A program made the translations under genes and the position numbers. From positions 186,001 through 250,000 of the forward strand of contig NZ_QLLY01000003.1 of the NCBI RefSeq assembly GCF_003259365.1: a stretch of DNA of 64,000 bases. The letters are read 5' to 3'. Origin of the DNA: Streptomyces sp. PsTaAH-137. Lineage in GTDB: Bacteria > Actinomycetota > Actinomycetes > Streptomycetales > Streptomycetaceae. Positions 47,121-56,286 of this stretch are shown one piece after another. The notes beneath the pieces are model-generated. The model was not told the DNA's origin, ran no database searches, and was given only the letters and a program-made list of their open reading frames with translations. Position 1 is the stretch's first letter. Every line of letters starts with the position of its first letter.

Positions 47121-47975
47121 CTAGCGGGCGCTCCAGTGCTCGGGGCGGTCCAGGGTTTGCGGGATGCGGGTGGCCTTGTCGCCTCGTGCCGCGTTCAGCT
47201 GGGCCTGGGTGAGGAAGAGGGCGCCTCTCAGGTCGGCGCCCTCGATCCGGGCGTCGCGCAGGTCGGCGCCGATCAGGTCCGCCGCGCGCAGGTCGGCGCC
47301 GGTCAGGTCGGCGGCGACGAGGAGGGCGCCGCGCAGGTTGGCGCCGCGGAGGTCGGCCTTGCTCAGGCGGGCGCCCATCAGGTCGGCGCCGCGATGGTTC
47401 TTCTTGCGGCCCGGAACGGCGGCGCGTTCCAGCTCGCTCGCCTTCAGCAGCACGGTGTTGACGTCGGCGCGGATCGTGGGGACGTCGGCGGCGAGGAGTT
47501 CGTCGGCGCCCGCGCGCGTGAGCCGGTCGACCTCGGCGCGGGCCCGGCGCGCCTCCCCGTGCACGGAGGCGGCGCGCGGCAGGTCCAGTACGTCGGTCAA
47601 GTAGCGCAAAAGCTCTTGCAGTTGACGCATGACGGGGAAGACCTCGTACATGGCCCGCGCGGTCTGCGGCCGCTCGCGCCAGCTGACGCCCTCGAAGGTG
47701 AGCTGCGAGATCTTCTGCCCGGCGCCGAAGCAGTCGAAGACGGTGCAGCCCCGGTAGCCCTCGTCGCGCAGCCGCGTGTGGATGCCGCAGCGGAAGTCCT
47801 CCTGGAGGTTGTGGCAGGCCGTGCCCGCGTTCTTGTCCGCCGCGAAGTCCCGCGACTTGGCGAAGGGCAGCGCCACGCAGCACAGGCCGAAGCAGTTCCC
47901 GCAGTCGGCGCGCAGCTCGGCGCGGTCGACGGGACGGTCGGTGGCGGGCTCGGAAGCGGAGCCGGAGGAGGTCAC
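47121..47975 (-). CDS. Pentapeptide-repeat protein with N-terminal cysteine cluster
   Basis: The 284-residue protein starts with GTG at 47975. Residues about 20-90 contain many Cys (CGNCFGLCC, then CHNL, CGIHT, GCTVFDCFG), like YkgJ-type metal-binding clusters. The middle is helical. Residues about 190-260 are pentapeptide repeats of the A(D/N)LxG type (GADLMGARLSKADLRGANLR and onward), which fold as a beta-helix. Some pentapeptide proteins mimic DNA and protect gyrase, but the Cys-rich head suggests metal or cluster binding here. Function unknown. Divergent from the hydrolase-P450 pair. Confidence 0.85.
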   Translation of the reverse strand: MTSSGSASEPATDRPVDRAELRADCGNCFGLCCVALPFAKSRDFAADKNAGTACHNLQEDFRCGIHTRLRDEGYRGCTVFDCFGAGQKISQLTFEGVSWRERPQTARAMYEVFPVMRQLQELLRYLTDVLDLPRAASVHGEARRARAEVDRLTRAGADELLAADVPTIRADVNTVLLKASELERAAVPGRKKNHRGADLMGARLSKADLRGANLRGALLVAADLTGADLRAADLIGADLRDARIEGADLRGALFLTQAQLNAARGDKATRIPQTLDRPEHWSAR

Positions 47976-48078
47976 GCCCCCATTGTCACCGATCGGCGGT
48001 GTACGCCCCCTTGTGGGTGGCCCGGGCGCGCGCGACCGTGGACGCGACCGGCACCGCCCCAGACCCCCAGGAGTCGAC

Positions 48079-48897
48079 GTGGCCTCCTCCCACTCCTCCC
48101 GCTCGCCCCTGCAACCGTCGGCGGCGTCGGCGTTCCGGCTCCCCCACGAGCTGCACGGCGACGGGCCGCACAAGGTGATCGCGGTGCACGGCTGGTTCGC
48201 CGACCGGGCCGCGTTCGCGCCGATCGTGCCGGACCTGGACCGCGACACGTTCCAGTACGGATTCGTCGACCTGCGCGGATACGGCGAGGCGAAGGACGTG
48301 CCGGGCGCGTACACGACGGCCGAGGGCGCGGCGGACGTCCTGGATCTCGCGGACCGGCTCGGCTGGCGGCGGTTCTCGCTGATCGGGCACTCGATGGGCG
48401 CCAGTGTGGCGCAGCGCGTGGTGGCGGTGGCCGAGGAGCGGGTGCGCCGGCTCGTGGGCGTCTCGCCGGTGCCCGCGTCGGGGCTGCCGCTGCCGCCCGA
48501 GCAGTGGGAGCTGTTCTCGACGGCGGACACCAGGCCGGAGAACCGGCGCGCGATCCTCGACGTCACCACGGGCGGCGTCCGCCCGGCCGCCTGGCTGGAC
48601 CGCATGGTGCGCCGCTCGCTGGAGTCCAGCGACGCCAAGGCGTTCCGGAGCTGGCTCGACTCGTGGACCGGTGACGACTTCCACACCGGTGTCGAGGGTT
48701 CGACGGTGCCGGCGCTCGCGGTGACGGGCCAGCTCGACCCGGCCCTTCCTGCGGACCTGATCCGGGCGACCTGGCTGCGCTGGTTCGTCCGCGGCGAGCT
48801 GGTCGACCTGCCGGTGTGCGGGCACTACGCGATGGACGAGGCGCCGCTCGCGCTGATCCGGGTCGCGGAGGACTTCCTGCGGGCGGACCCGGCATGA
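48079..48897 (+). CDS. Alpha/beta hydrolase
   Basis: The 272-residue protein starts with GTG at 48079 after CAGGAGTC. The nucleophile elbow GHSMGAS (about 105), an oxyanion HGWF motif (about 38) and the catalytic His in VCGHYAMDEAP are all in place. It is cytoplasmic with no signal. The stop overlaps the P450 start (ATGA), so the two are translationally coupled and may act on the same substrate, for instance ester or lactone hydrolysis plus hydroxylation. Substrate not readable. Confidence 0.88.
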   Translation: MASSHSSRSPLQPSAASAFRLPHELHGDGPHKVIAVHGWFADRAAFAPIVPDLDRDTFQYGFVDLRGYGEAKDVPGAYTTAEGAADVLDLADRLGWRRFSLIGHSMGASVAQRVVAVAEERVRRLVGVSPVPASGLPLPPEQWELFSTADTRPENRRAILDVTTGGVRPAAWLDRMVRRSLESSDAKAFRSWLDSWTGDDFHTGVEGSTVPALAVTGQLDPALPADLIRATWLRWFVRGELVDLPVCGHYAMDEAPLALIRVAEDFLRADPA

Positions 48898-50153
48898 CGC
48901 CACGGCGCGGCGTGCCCGGCGTTCCCGATGTGTTCGACCCGCGCCTATACGCGCGTGGCGTCCCGTACGACGGCTACCGCGTCCTGCGCGACCACCATCC
49001 GGTGTCCTGGCAGGCCGAGCCCGCGGTCCTCGGCTGGCCTGAGGGGCCCGGCTTCTGGGCGGTGACCCGGCACGCCGACGTCGTACGGGTCCTGAAGGAC
49101 TCCGCGACGTACTCCTCGGCCCTGGGCGCGACGCAGATCCGCGACCCCGACCCCGCGGACCTGCCCTTCATCCGCGGCATGATGCTGAACCAGGACCCGC
49201 CCGCGCACGGCCGGCTGCGCCGGCTGGTGAGCCGGGCGTTCACGCCGCGCCGGGTGGCGGCGTTCGAGCGGGCGGCCCGCGAGCGGGCGGTGTCGCTGCT
49301 GGCCAAGGCGGTCGCGGGCCAGGACGTGGTGGACCTGGTCACGACGGTCACCGACGACTACGCCCTGCTGAACCTCACCGATCTGCTCGGCGTCCCGGAG
49401 TCGGACCGCACCCTCATGCTGGGCTGGACGCGCCGCGTCATCGGTTACCAGGACCCGGACGAGGGCACCGAGCCCGTCGCGGGCGGCCCGCCGGTGAACC
49501 CGCGCTCGCCGGCCGCGCTGGCCGACATGTTCGCGTACGCGGACGAGCTGACCGCCCACAAGCGCGCCCACCCGGCCGACGACGTGCTGACGACGCTCGC
49601 CGCCGACCCCGAACTCACCGCGCCCGAACGGCAGATGTTCTTCTTCCTGCTCACGGTCGCGGGCAACGACACGGTCCGCAGCGCGGCCCCGGGCGGCCTC
49701 GCGCTGCTGGCCGGGGACCCGGCCGCGTACCGGCGGCTGCGCACCGGTCGGGTGGACCCGGCGACGGCGACGGACGAGCTGCTGCGCCGCCATCCGCCCG
49801 TCCTGAGTTTCCGCCGCACGGCCACCGAGGAGACCCGGCTGGCGGGCGCCCGGATCGGGCGGGGCGACAAGGTCGTCGTGTTCCACGCCTCCGCCAACCA
49901 CGACGAGCGCGTCTGGCCCGACCCCTTCACCCTCGACCTGGCCCGCGCCCCGAACCCCCATGTGTCGTTCGGCGACGGCCCGCACGTCTGCCTCGGCGCG
50001 CACTTCGCCCGGCTCCAGCTGCGCGTGCTGTACGAGGAGGTGGGCCGGGCCCTGCCGGAGCTGTCGCTCGCGGGGGCACCGCGACGGCTCGTGTCGAACT
50101 TCATCAACGGGGTCAAGGAGCTGCCGGTGCACCTCGCGCCACCGGCCCGGTGA
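48894..50153 (+). CDS. Cytochrome P450 (CYP124/125/142-like)
   Basis: The 419-residue P450 has I-helix TVAGNDTVRSA, K-helix ELLRRHPP and heme loop FGDGPHVCLGAHFARLQ. The AGNDT and PPAHGRLRRLVSRAFTP patterns resemble P450s that oxidise sterol or branched fatty-acid side chains (CYP124/125/142), suggesting a lipid-like substrate. All catalytic residues are intact, in contrast to the P450 at 37.9 kb. Coupled to the upstream hydrolase. A terminator hairpin follows. Confidence 0.88.
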   Translation: MTPRRGVPGVPDVFDPRLYARGVPYDGYRVLRDHHPVSWQAEPAVLGWPEGPGFWAVTRHADVVRVLKDSATYSSALGATQIRDPDPADLPFIRGMMLNQDPPAHGRLRRLVSRAFTPRRVAAFERAARERAVSLLAKAVAGQDVVDLVTTVTDDYALLNLTDLLGVPESDRTLMLGWTRRVIGYQDPDEGTEPVAGGPPVNPRSPAALADMFAYADELTAHKRAHPADDVLTTLAADPELTAPERQMFFFLLTVAGNDTVRSAAPGGLALLAGDPAAYRRLRTGRVDPATATDELLRRHPPVLSFRRTATEETRLAGARIGRGDKVVVFHASANHDERVWPDPFTLDLARAPNPHVSFGDGPHVCLGAHFARLQLRVLYEEVGRALPELSLAGAPRRLVSNFINGVKELPVHLAPPAR

Positions 50154-50160
50154 CAGCCGA

Positions 50161-50193
50161 AAGGGGCCGCCCCGGACTCCGGGACGGCCCCTT
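50161..50193. terminator. Bidirectional terminator between P450 and msrB
   Basis: AAGGGGCCG (50161-50169) pairs with CGGCCCCTT (50185-50193); inside, one mismatch, then CCCGG pairs with CCGGG around an ACT loop. It lies between two converging genes. Confidence 0.8.
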
Positions 50194-50213
50194 GATCGCC
50201 TGCGCACCGGCGG

Positions 50214-50618
50214 TTACTCCGTCGGCTCCAGCTTCAGCGAGACCGAGTTGATGCAGTACCGCTGGTCCGTGGGCGTCGCATACCCCTCACCCTCGAACAC
50301 GTGCCCGAGGTGCGATCCGCAGCGCGCACAGCGCACCTCGGTCCGCACCATCCCGTGCGAGCGGTCCTCGATCAGCTCCACGGCCGCCGAGTCCTTGGGG
50401 TCGTAGAAGCTCGGCCAGCCGCAGTGCGACTCGAACTTCTCGGTGGACGTGAACAGCTCCGCGCCGCAGGCACGACAGGAGTACACGCCCTTGGTCTTCG
50501 TGTCGGTGTACTCGCCGGTGAAGGCGGGCTCGGTGCCGGCCTGGCGCAGTACCGCGTACTCCGCCGGGTTCAGCTCCGCGCGCCACTGCTCGTCCGGCTT
50601 CTCGACGTCGTACGCCAT
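50214..50618 (-). CDS. msrB: Peptide methionine (R)-S-oxide reductase
   Basis: The 134-residue enzyme repairs oxidised methionine in proteins. Two zinc-binding pairs CRACG and CARCG, the [11 protein letters not shown] loop and the catalytic Cys in RYCINSVSL are present, so it is a complete MsrB. I chose ATG 50618 because GAAGGG is 9 nt upstream; an ATG at 50627 overlaps the murC stop. It follows murC by 5 nt and is probably on the same transcript. Confidence 0.93.
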   Translation of the reverse strand: MAYDVEKPDEQWRAELNPAEYAVLRQAGTEPAFTGEYTDTKTKGVYSCRACGAELFTSTEKFESHCGWPSFYDPKDSAAVELIEDRSHGMVRTEVRCARCGSHLGHVFEGEGYATPTDQRYCINSVSLKLEPTE

Positions 50619-50623
50619 GTCCC

Positions 50624-52027
50624 TCATCCCTTCAGACGGTCCAGGATCCGCGGGCCGAGGTCGGTGACATCGCCCGCGCCCATGGTGAGAACAAGATCCC
50701 CCGGCTTGGCCATTCCCGCGACCGCGGCCACGGCGGCGTCCTTGTCCTGGGCGGCCTGCACGTCGGCGCCCGCGGCCCGGGCCGCGTCGATGATCAGGGC
50801 GCTGGTGACGCCCGGGATCGGGTCCTCGCGCGCCGGGTAGATGTCGAGGACCACCGAGGCGTCGGCGAGGGCGAGGGCGTCGCCCATCTCCTTGCCGAGC
50901 TCCTGCGTGCGGGAGAACAGGTGCGGCTGGAAGAGGACCAGCAGCCGGGAGTCGCCCGCCGCCGAGCGCATCGCCTCCAGGTCGGCGGACATCTCGGTGG
51001 GGTGGTGGGCGTAGGAGTCGATGACCTGCACCCCGTTCTCCTCGCCCTTGAGCTGGAGGCGGCGCTTGACGCCCGTGTAGGACTTCAGCGCGCCGGCCAG
51101 GTTGCGGGACGGGATGCCCATGGCGACGCCTGCCGCGAGCGCCGCGACGGCGTTGTGCGCGTAGTGGCGGCCGGGGACCGAGACGGTGAAGGTGAGCAGC
51201 TTGCCGTCGAGCAGGACCGTCACTTCGCTGGTCAGACCACGCGGGGTGATCTTGTGGATGCGGATGTCGGCCGACTCGGACTCGCCGTACGTGACGACCT
51301 TCAGGGAGGTGGTGTCACGGATGCGGCGGGTCAGCTCCGCGGCGCCCGACTGGTCGGCGGCGATGACCAGGGTGCCTCCGGGGACGATCTTCGTCGTGAA
51401 CGTCTCGAAGGACTCGTAGATCTCGTCCATCGACGCGTAGTTGGCGTGGTGGTCGAGCTCGACGTTGAGGATGATCGCGACTTCCGGCCTGTACTTGTGG
51501 AAGCTGCGGTCCGACTCGTCGGCCTCGGCGACGAAGATGTCGCCCTCGCCGTGCAGCGCGTTCGAGCCGGGGACGTCGAGGTCGCCGCCGATCGCGTACG
51601 AGGGGTCGAGGCCGAGCGAGGACAGCGACACGGCGAGCATCGACGTCGTGGTCGTCTTGCCGTGGGTGCCCGCCACCGCGATCGGGCGCAGGCCGTCCAT
51701 GAGGGAGGCCAGCGCGTCGGAGCGGTGCACGACCGGGATGCCGAGCTCCTTGGCGCGGGCCAGCTCGGGGTTGTCCTCGCGGATCGCGGAGGAGACCACG
51801 ACGCAGGTCGTCTCCGGGGACACGTGAGCCGCGTCGTGCCCGATGTGCACGGTGGCGCCGAGCTCGCGCAGGGCCCCGGCCGTGGCGGACTCGCGCGCGT
51901 CGCTGCCCGCCACGTGCGCGCCGCGCTGGGCGAGGATCTTGGCGATGCCCGACATCCCGGCGCCGCCGATGCCGATGAAGTGCGGTCGCTCCATGGCGGC
52001 GCTGGAATGCGGAAGGCCGGGTGCCAT
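50624..52027 (-). CDS. murC: UDP-N-acetylmuramate--L-alanine ligase
   Basis: The 467-residue cytoplasmic ligase adds the first amino acid to the peptidoglycan precursor. It has [15 protein letters not shown] (UDP-binding), the ATP loop [13 protein letters not shown] and [10 protein letters not shown] in the C-terminal domain. GGGGAG 8 nt upstream supports ATG 52027. The gene is not in a dcw cell-division cluster here but sits with msrB and a small conserved gene, an arrangement I recall from other Streptomyces. Essential gene. Confidence 0.95.
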   Translation of the reverse strand: MAPGLPHSSAAMERPHFIGIGGAGMSGIAKILAQRGAHVAGSDARESATAGALRELGATVHIGHDAAHVSPETTCVVVSSAIREDNPELARAKELGIPVVHRSDALASLMDGLRPIAVAGTHGKTTTTSMLAVSLSSLGLDPSYAIGGDLDVPGSNALHGEGDIFVAEADESDRSFHKYRPEVAIILNVELDHHANYASMDEIYESFETFTTKIVPGGTLVIAADQSGAAELTRRIRDTTSLKVVTYGESESADIRIHKITPRGLTSEVTVLLDGKLLTFTVSVPGRHYAHNAVAALAAGVAMGIPSRNLAGALKSYTGVKRRLQLKGEENGVQVIDSYAHHPTEMSADLEAMRSAAGDSRLLVLFQPHLFSRTQELGKEMGDALALADASVVLDIYPAREDPIPGVTSALIIDAARAAGADVQAAQDKDAAVAAVAGMAKPGDLVLTMGAGDVTDLGPRILDRLKG

Positions 52028-52139
52028 GCGTGTTACTCCCCTGAGGTTCCGGTGCGTCCTGATCCGCGGCGCGTGGGGCCGCGGAGCGGACCCAGCCTAT
52101 TGCCTCGGGACCGGCCGCCCCGCACCCGCACGCCCCACG

Positions 52140-52613
52140 TCACGCCTTGCTGTGCGAGAACAGCTTCAGGACCGGCACGCCGACCTTGTGGCGGGCCTGC
52201 GAGGCCCAGTCGCGGTGGAAGAACTCCTCGACGTAGTGCGGGTCGGTCAGCACGATGACCTCGTCCGCCTTGACCTCGTCGACCAGCGCCTTGAGCGCGT
52301 TCAGCGGGTGGTCCTCGATGAGCCGGCCCTGCGCGGCGCTGCCCGCCTGGTGCAGGGCGGCCAGGGAGACCTGGAGGGCCTGCTCTGCGGGCCGCTTGGC
52401 CTCGTCGCCCTCGGGGACCTCGCCCTCGCGGGCCGCTTCGTCCAGCTCGCCCATCGCCACGTCGTCGATGGCGCGCAGCAGCCGGTCGGCCTGGTCGCCA
52501 CGGGGCTGGAGCAGTACATGGAAGGTGACATCCTCGTCACCGTGCAAGGTGGTGACAAACTCCACGTCGGCAGACGTCAGGGCCTTCTCGATCATCAATA
52601 CGCTCGTGAACAC
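52140..52613 (-). CDS. Conserved 157-aa protein of unknown function upstream of murC
   Basis: GTG 52613 has GAAGAAGGG 9 nt upstream. The protein alternates strands and helices: VEFVTTLHGDEDVTFHVLLQ, then RLIEDHPLNALKALVDEVKA, DEVIVLTDPHYVEEFFHRDW and VGVPVLKLFSHSKA. The last part looks like the nucleotide-binding half of a universal-stress-type or HUP fold. Database names for such proteins (for example indole-glycerol phosphate synthase) do not fit the sequence. Lying 112 nt upstream of murC on the same strand, it may be in the same operon. Confidence 0.75.
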   Translation of the reverse strand: MFTSVLMIEKALTSADVEFVTTLHGDEDVTFHVLLQPRGDQADRLLRAIDDVAMGELDEAAREGEVPEGDEAKRPAEQALQVSLAALHQAGSAAQGRLIEDHPLNALKALVDEVKADEVIVLTDPHYVEEFFHRDWASQARHKVGVPVLKLFSHSKA

Positions 52614-52735
52614 GACGGGCGCCCTTCTTCTCCTACCGTGGGCCGTCCTTCGACGGGACCCTGCGGAACTGCGGAAACCATCCTGCCCCGTGGCCGCACG
52701 GGGTCTGCGAGTTTTAGTGTGCCCAGCGAAGACTA

Positions 52736-52756
52736 AACGGAACAGATCATTCCGTT
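52736..52756 (-). terminator. Hairpin directly after the RibD-like gene
   Basis: AACGGAA (52736-52742), 7-nt loop, TTCCGTT (52750-52756). On the minus strand the stem begins at the stop codon and is followed by TAGTCTTC. It separates the RibD-like gene from the murC group. Confidence 0.6.
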
Positions 52757-53577
52757 CAGTGTCGCCTCCGACCGTATCGGGTGAACAGAAAACCGTCCTC
52801 CTCCAGCAGAGAGACCAGCTCGAAACGTTCCGGCACGCGCAGCACCGAGCCGCCGGCGATGCGCTGGGCATCGCCGGCGGTGAGCATCGGCGACACCGTC
52901 AGGCACAGCTCGTCGAGTACCCCGCCCGCGACGAATTGACCGAGCATCCGCGGCCCGCCCTCGGTGAGCAGCCGCCGGTGCCCGCGCTCGGCGAGGGCCG
53001 CGACCGCGCGGTCCGCTTCGACCGCGGCGCCCTCCCCGGCGAGCAGCACCTCGGCGCCGGACCCGCGCGCGGCCCCGATCCGGTCGGCCGGGGCGCCCGA
53101 GCCGGTGATCACATAGGTGGGGACCAGGGGCTCGGTGAACAGCGGCAGGGTGAAGTCCAGGTCCAGGCTCGCGCTGATCACCGCGATCGACGGGGCGGCG
53201 CCCTGGCCTGCCGCGGCGCGGCGGGCGGCGAACGCCTCACGCGCGCGGGCCGGACGGTATCCCTCCTGGCGGACGGTCTGCGCGCCGACCACCACCACGT
53301 CGGCGAGGCCGCGCAGGGTGCCGAAGATCCGCATGTCGGTGTCGTTCGAGATGGGCTGGGAGCGGCCGTCGTGCTGGGCGGCGCCGTCGAGCGTGGAGAC
53401 CATGTTGGCGCGCAGCCAGGGCGCCTCGGCGGCCTGCGGCGGATAGGCGTAGGCGTCGGCGAGCGCGTCGAGGCTCCACGCGCCGTCGCGGGGCTCCGCG
53501 GCGGCCGGGGCCTCCCCGGTCCCCTCCCGGCCCAGGTGATCTGCTGTTTCGTACGTCACAGGGAACAGGCGTCGCAT
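52756..53577 (-). CDS. RibD C-terminal/pyrimidine reductase-like protein
   Basis: The 273-residue protein of the DHFR-like RibD reductase family has WLRANMVSTLDGAAQHDGRSQ, then LADVVVVGAQTVRQEGY with the NADPH pocket and LLTEGGPRMLGQFVAGGVLDEL. No deaminase domain is fused. It may take part in riboflavin-type or deazaflavin-type pathways or be a NADPH reductase with another pyrimidine; unclear. No ribosome-binding site precedes ATG 53577, so it could be leaderless, divergent from zapE by only 37 nt. Confidence 0.85.
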   Translation of the reverse strand: MRRLFPVTYETADHLGREGTGEAPAAAEPRDGAWSLDALADAYAYPPQAAEAPWLRANMVSTLDGAAQHDGRSQPISNDTDMRIFGTLRGLADVVVVGAQTVRQEGYRPARAREAFAARRAAAGQGAAPSIAVISASLDLDFTLPLFTEPLVPTYVITGSGAPADRIGAARGSGAEVLLAGEGAAVEADRAVAALAERGHRRLLTEGGPRMLGQFVAGGVLDELCLTVSPMLTAGDAQRIAGGSVLRVPERFELVSLLEEDGFLFTRYGRRRH

Positions 53578-53614
53578 GACGTGCAGTGTGGCACGGCCAT
53601 TAAGCTGATGAGCT

Positions 53615-54724
53615 GTGTCATCCTCCACCCAGTCGTCCTCCGCCCACGGGGCTTCCGGCCACGGGCCCGCCGCCCCCGCCACCCCGCAGTCCCTGTGCGC
53701 CCGCGAGCCGCACGTCCCCGCGGAGCGCCTGGTCGCGGAGATGGTGCCGCCGCCCCGCTTCGCGTCGGCCCGCTTCGACACCTACATCCCGGACCCGAAC
53801 CAGCCGAGCCAGACCCAGGCCGTCGAGGTCCTCGGCTCCTTCGCGGCCGGGCTCGGCGGCGCGCACTCCTCCGGCTCCGGCAAGCGGAAGTGGTTCGCCA
53901 AGAAGCCGGCCGCCCCGACCGGCCCGCGCGGCGTCTACCTCGACGGCGGCTACGGCGTCGGCAAGACCCACCTCCTCGCCTCCCTCTGGCACGCGACCCC
54001 GGCCGAGCCCGCGCTCAAGGCGTTCGGCACCTTCGTCGAACTGACGAACCTGGTCGGCGCCCTCGGCTTCCAGCAGACGGTGAAGACGCTCGGCGGACAC
54101 CGCCTGCTGTGCATCGACGAGTTCGAGCTCGACGACCCCGGCGACACCGTGCTCGTCTCCTCGCTCCTCGCCCGCCTCGTGGAGTCGGGCGTCGCGCTCG
54201 CCGCCACCTCGAACACGCTGCCCGGCAAGCTCGGCGAGGGCCGGTTCGCGGCCGTGGACTTCCTGCGCGAGATCCAGGGCCTGTCCGCGCACTTCCGTCC
54301 GCTGCGCATCGACGGCGAGGACTACCGCCACCGGGGCCTGCCCGAGGCGCCGCCGCCCTTCTCCGACGAGCAGGTCACCGAGGCCGCGTACGCCACCGAG
54401 GGCGCCTCGCTCGACGACTTCCCGCACCTGCTCGAACACCTCGCGCGCGTGCACCCCAGCCGCTACGGCGCGCTGACGGACGACCTGACGGCGGTCTGCC
54501 TCACCGGCGTGTCCGCCGTGCCCGACCAGTCCACGGCGCTGCGCCTGGTCGTCCTGGCCGACCGGCTCTACGACCGGGAGATCCCGGTGCTCGCGGCGGG
54601 CGAGCCGTTCGACAAGCTGTTCAGCGAGGAGATGCTGAACGGCGGGTACCGCAAGAAGTACTTCCGCGCCATATCCCGGCTCACCGCGCTGGCCCGGGAC
54701 GCCAAGGGCCTCGTAGCGGCCTGA
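53615..54724 (+). CDS. zapE: ZapE/AFG1-like ATPase
   Basis: The 369-residue P-loop ATPase has Walker A GGYGVGKTHLL (about residue 112), Walker B LLCIDEFELDDPGD, and sensor 1 ATSNTLPGKLGEGRF. The family destabilises FtsZ rings in bacteria and serves protein quality control in mitochondria (established knowledge). The N-terminal 45 residues are Ser/Ala/Pro-rich. GTG 53615 has no ribosome-binding site; TAAGCT 9 nt before could be a -10 of a leaderless transcript. The open frame on this strand reaches far beyond it in another register, which is only GC bias. Confidence 0.87.
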   Translation: MSSSTQSSSAHGASGHGPAAPATPQSLCAREPHVPAERLVAEMVPPPRFASARFDTYIPDPNQPSQTQAVEVLGSFAAGLGGAHSSGSGKRKWFAKKPAAPTGPRGVYLDGGYGVGKTHLLASLWHATPAEPALKAFGTFVELTNLVGALGFQQTVKTLGGHRLLCIDEFELDDPGDTVLVSSLLARLVESGVALAATSNTLPGKLGEGRFAAVDFLREIQGLSAHFRPLRIDGEDYRHRGLPEAPPPFSDEQVTEAAYATEGASLDDFPHLLEHLARVHPSRYGALTDDLTAVCLTGVSAVPDQSTALRLVVLADRLYDREIPVLAAGEPFDKLFSEEMLNGGYRKKYFRAISRLTALARDAKGLVAA

Positions 54725-54816
54725 GAAGCCGCGCCCCGGCCGTCTGCCGGTGCGCGCGTCCACGTGGTAGACACAGCCGGGTCACAGTTCCTGTCCGCCA
54801 ACAGGAGGTTGCACCC

Positions 54817-56232
54817 ATGTCACGCACCACGCAGACGCGCACCGGCGACTCGCGCACCACTGATGCACGACAGTCCGCGACACGACGTCAGATCCTCGCC
54901 CGCACCGGCGCGTTGGGGGTGGGGATCGCCTTCGCCGGGGAGCTGTCCGAGCTGTTCACCGGCTCGGCCGCGGCCCAGGGGCGCGCCGGATACGGCCCCC
55001 TGGTCGAGGACCCGGCCGGCCTGCTCGACCTCCCCGCGGGCTTCCGCTACAAGGTGCTCTCCCGCGAGGGCGACGCACTGCGCTCGGGTGAGGGGGCGGT
55101 GCCCAGCAACCACGACGGCATGGCCGCCTTCGCGGGAGAGAAGGGCCGGGTGCGTCTCGTGCGCAACCACGAGAACAGGGTCACCGGCCGGGTCCCGGTC
55201 CCCGTCGTCGAGGGCATCACCTACGACCCGATGGGCAAGGGCGGCTGTACGGCGCTCACGCTCGACCGGCACAACGGCGTCCTCGACGAGCGGGTCGCCA
55301 TCGCGGGCACCGCGGTCAACTGCGCGGGCGGGCCCACCCCGTGGGGCACCTGGCTGACCTGCGAGGAGACCGAGGACAGAGCCGGCACCAACGGCTACAC
55401 GAAGGACCACGGCTTCATCTTCGAGGTCGACCCCGTCGACCCGCGGCGCTCGGGCGCCGTCCCGCTGACCGCGATGGGCCGCTTCCAGCACGAGGCGATC
55501 GCCGTCGACCCGCGGCGCGGTGTCGTCTACGAGACGGAGGACGCCTTCGACAAACCGTTCGGCCTCTTCTACCGCTTCCTGCCCGACAAGCCACGCGGCG
55601 GCCTCGGCTCCCTGCGCGCGGGCGGCACGCTCCAGGCGATGCGGGTGCCGGGCGTGCCCGACCTGTCGGCGGTCCAGGAGACGGGAGCCACCTTCGGCGG
55701 CATCGAGTGGGTCGACGTACCCGACCCGCTGGCGGCCACCACCGCGATCCGCAACCAGGACTTCGGCCCGAAGGGCATCACCCACGCCCAGAAGCTGGAG
55801 GGCTGCTACTGGGGCGGCAGCTGCGTCTACTTCGTCTCGTCCTACGCGCGCAGCCGCGAGGGCTCGGCCGCCGACCACTTCGGCCAGATCTGGCGTTACG
55901 ACCCGTCGGCCCGCCGCCTGACCCTGGTCGTCGTCTTCGGACCGGACACCGACGTACAGCTGCCGGGCGAGGAGCCGGACAACATCTGTCTCGCGCCGAG
56001 CGGCGGGCTGATGGTGTGCGAGGACGGCGAGGGCGCGCAGCACGTCTTCGGGGTGACCCGCAGGGGCGAGGTGTACGCGATGGCGCGCGGGCGGCAGAAC
56101 ATCGGGACCGCGCAGGAACCGGCCTGGGGCGAGTTCGCCGGGGTCACCTTCGCTCCCGACGGGAAGTCGATGTACGTGAACGTGTACACGCCCGGGACGA
56201 CGTTCGCGGTGACCGGCCCCTGGCACAAGTAG
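54817..56232 (+). CDS. PhoX-family phosphatase, Tat-exported
   Basis: The 471-residue protein starts at ATG 54817 with AGGAGG at 54803-54808. A twin-arginine signal, ATRRQILARTGALGVG, ends around SAAAQG. The mature part is a six-bladed propeller of the DUF839/PhoX type: GGCTALTLDRHNG, CAGGPTPWGTWLTCEE, RFQHEAIAVDP, GGLMVCEDGEG. PhoX enzymes are extracellular Ca/Fe alkaline phosphatases that fold before export. A phosphate role is strengthened by the polyphosphate kinase gene next door. I do not see a clear PHO box. Confidence 0.88.
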   Translation: MSRTTQTRTGDSRTTDARQSATRRQILARTGALGVGIAFAGELSELFTGSAAAQGRAGYGPLVEDPAGLLDLPAGFRYKVLSREGDALRSGEGAVPSNHDGMAAFAGEKGRVRLVRNHENRVTGRVPVPVVEGITYDPMGKGGCTALTLDRHNGVLDERVAIAGTAVNCAGGPTPWGTWLTCEETEDRAGTNGYTKDHGFIFEVDPVDPRRSGAVPLTAMGRFQHEAIAVDPRRGVVYETEDAFDKPFGLFYRFLPDKPRGGLGSLRAGGTLQAMRVPGVPDLSAVQETGATFGGIEWVDVPDPLAATTAIRNQDFGPKGITHAQKLEGCYWGGSCVYFVSSYARSREGSAADHFGQIWRYDPSARRLTLVVVFGPDTDVQLPGEEPDNICLAPSGGLMVCEDGEGAQHVFGVTRRGEVYAMARGRQNIGTAQEPAWGEFAGVTFAPDGKSMYVNVYTPGTTFAVTGPWHK

Positions 56233-56286
56233 CGCGGGCGCCGGGACCGACGCAGGATCGTAGGACCTGACCGGAAGGGGCGCGCG

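Noticed and set aside
54770..54800. PHO box in front of phoX
   Set aside because: Only one loose match to a direct-repeat unit; not enough to call a PhoP site.
52255..54816. Very long plus-strand open frame (1,325 codons to 56232) upstream of PhoX
   Set aside because: Only the part from ATG 54817 has a ribosome-binding site, Tat signal and family motifs. The upstream part is antisense or out of frame to the murC-side, RibD-like and ZapE genes and reflects GC bias.
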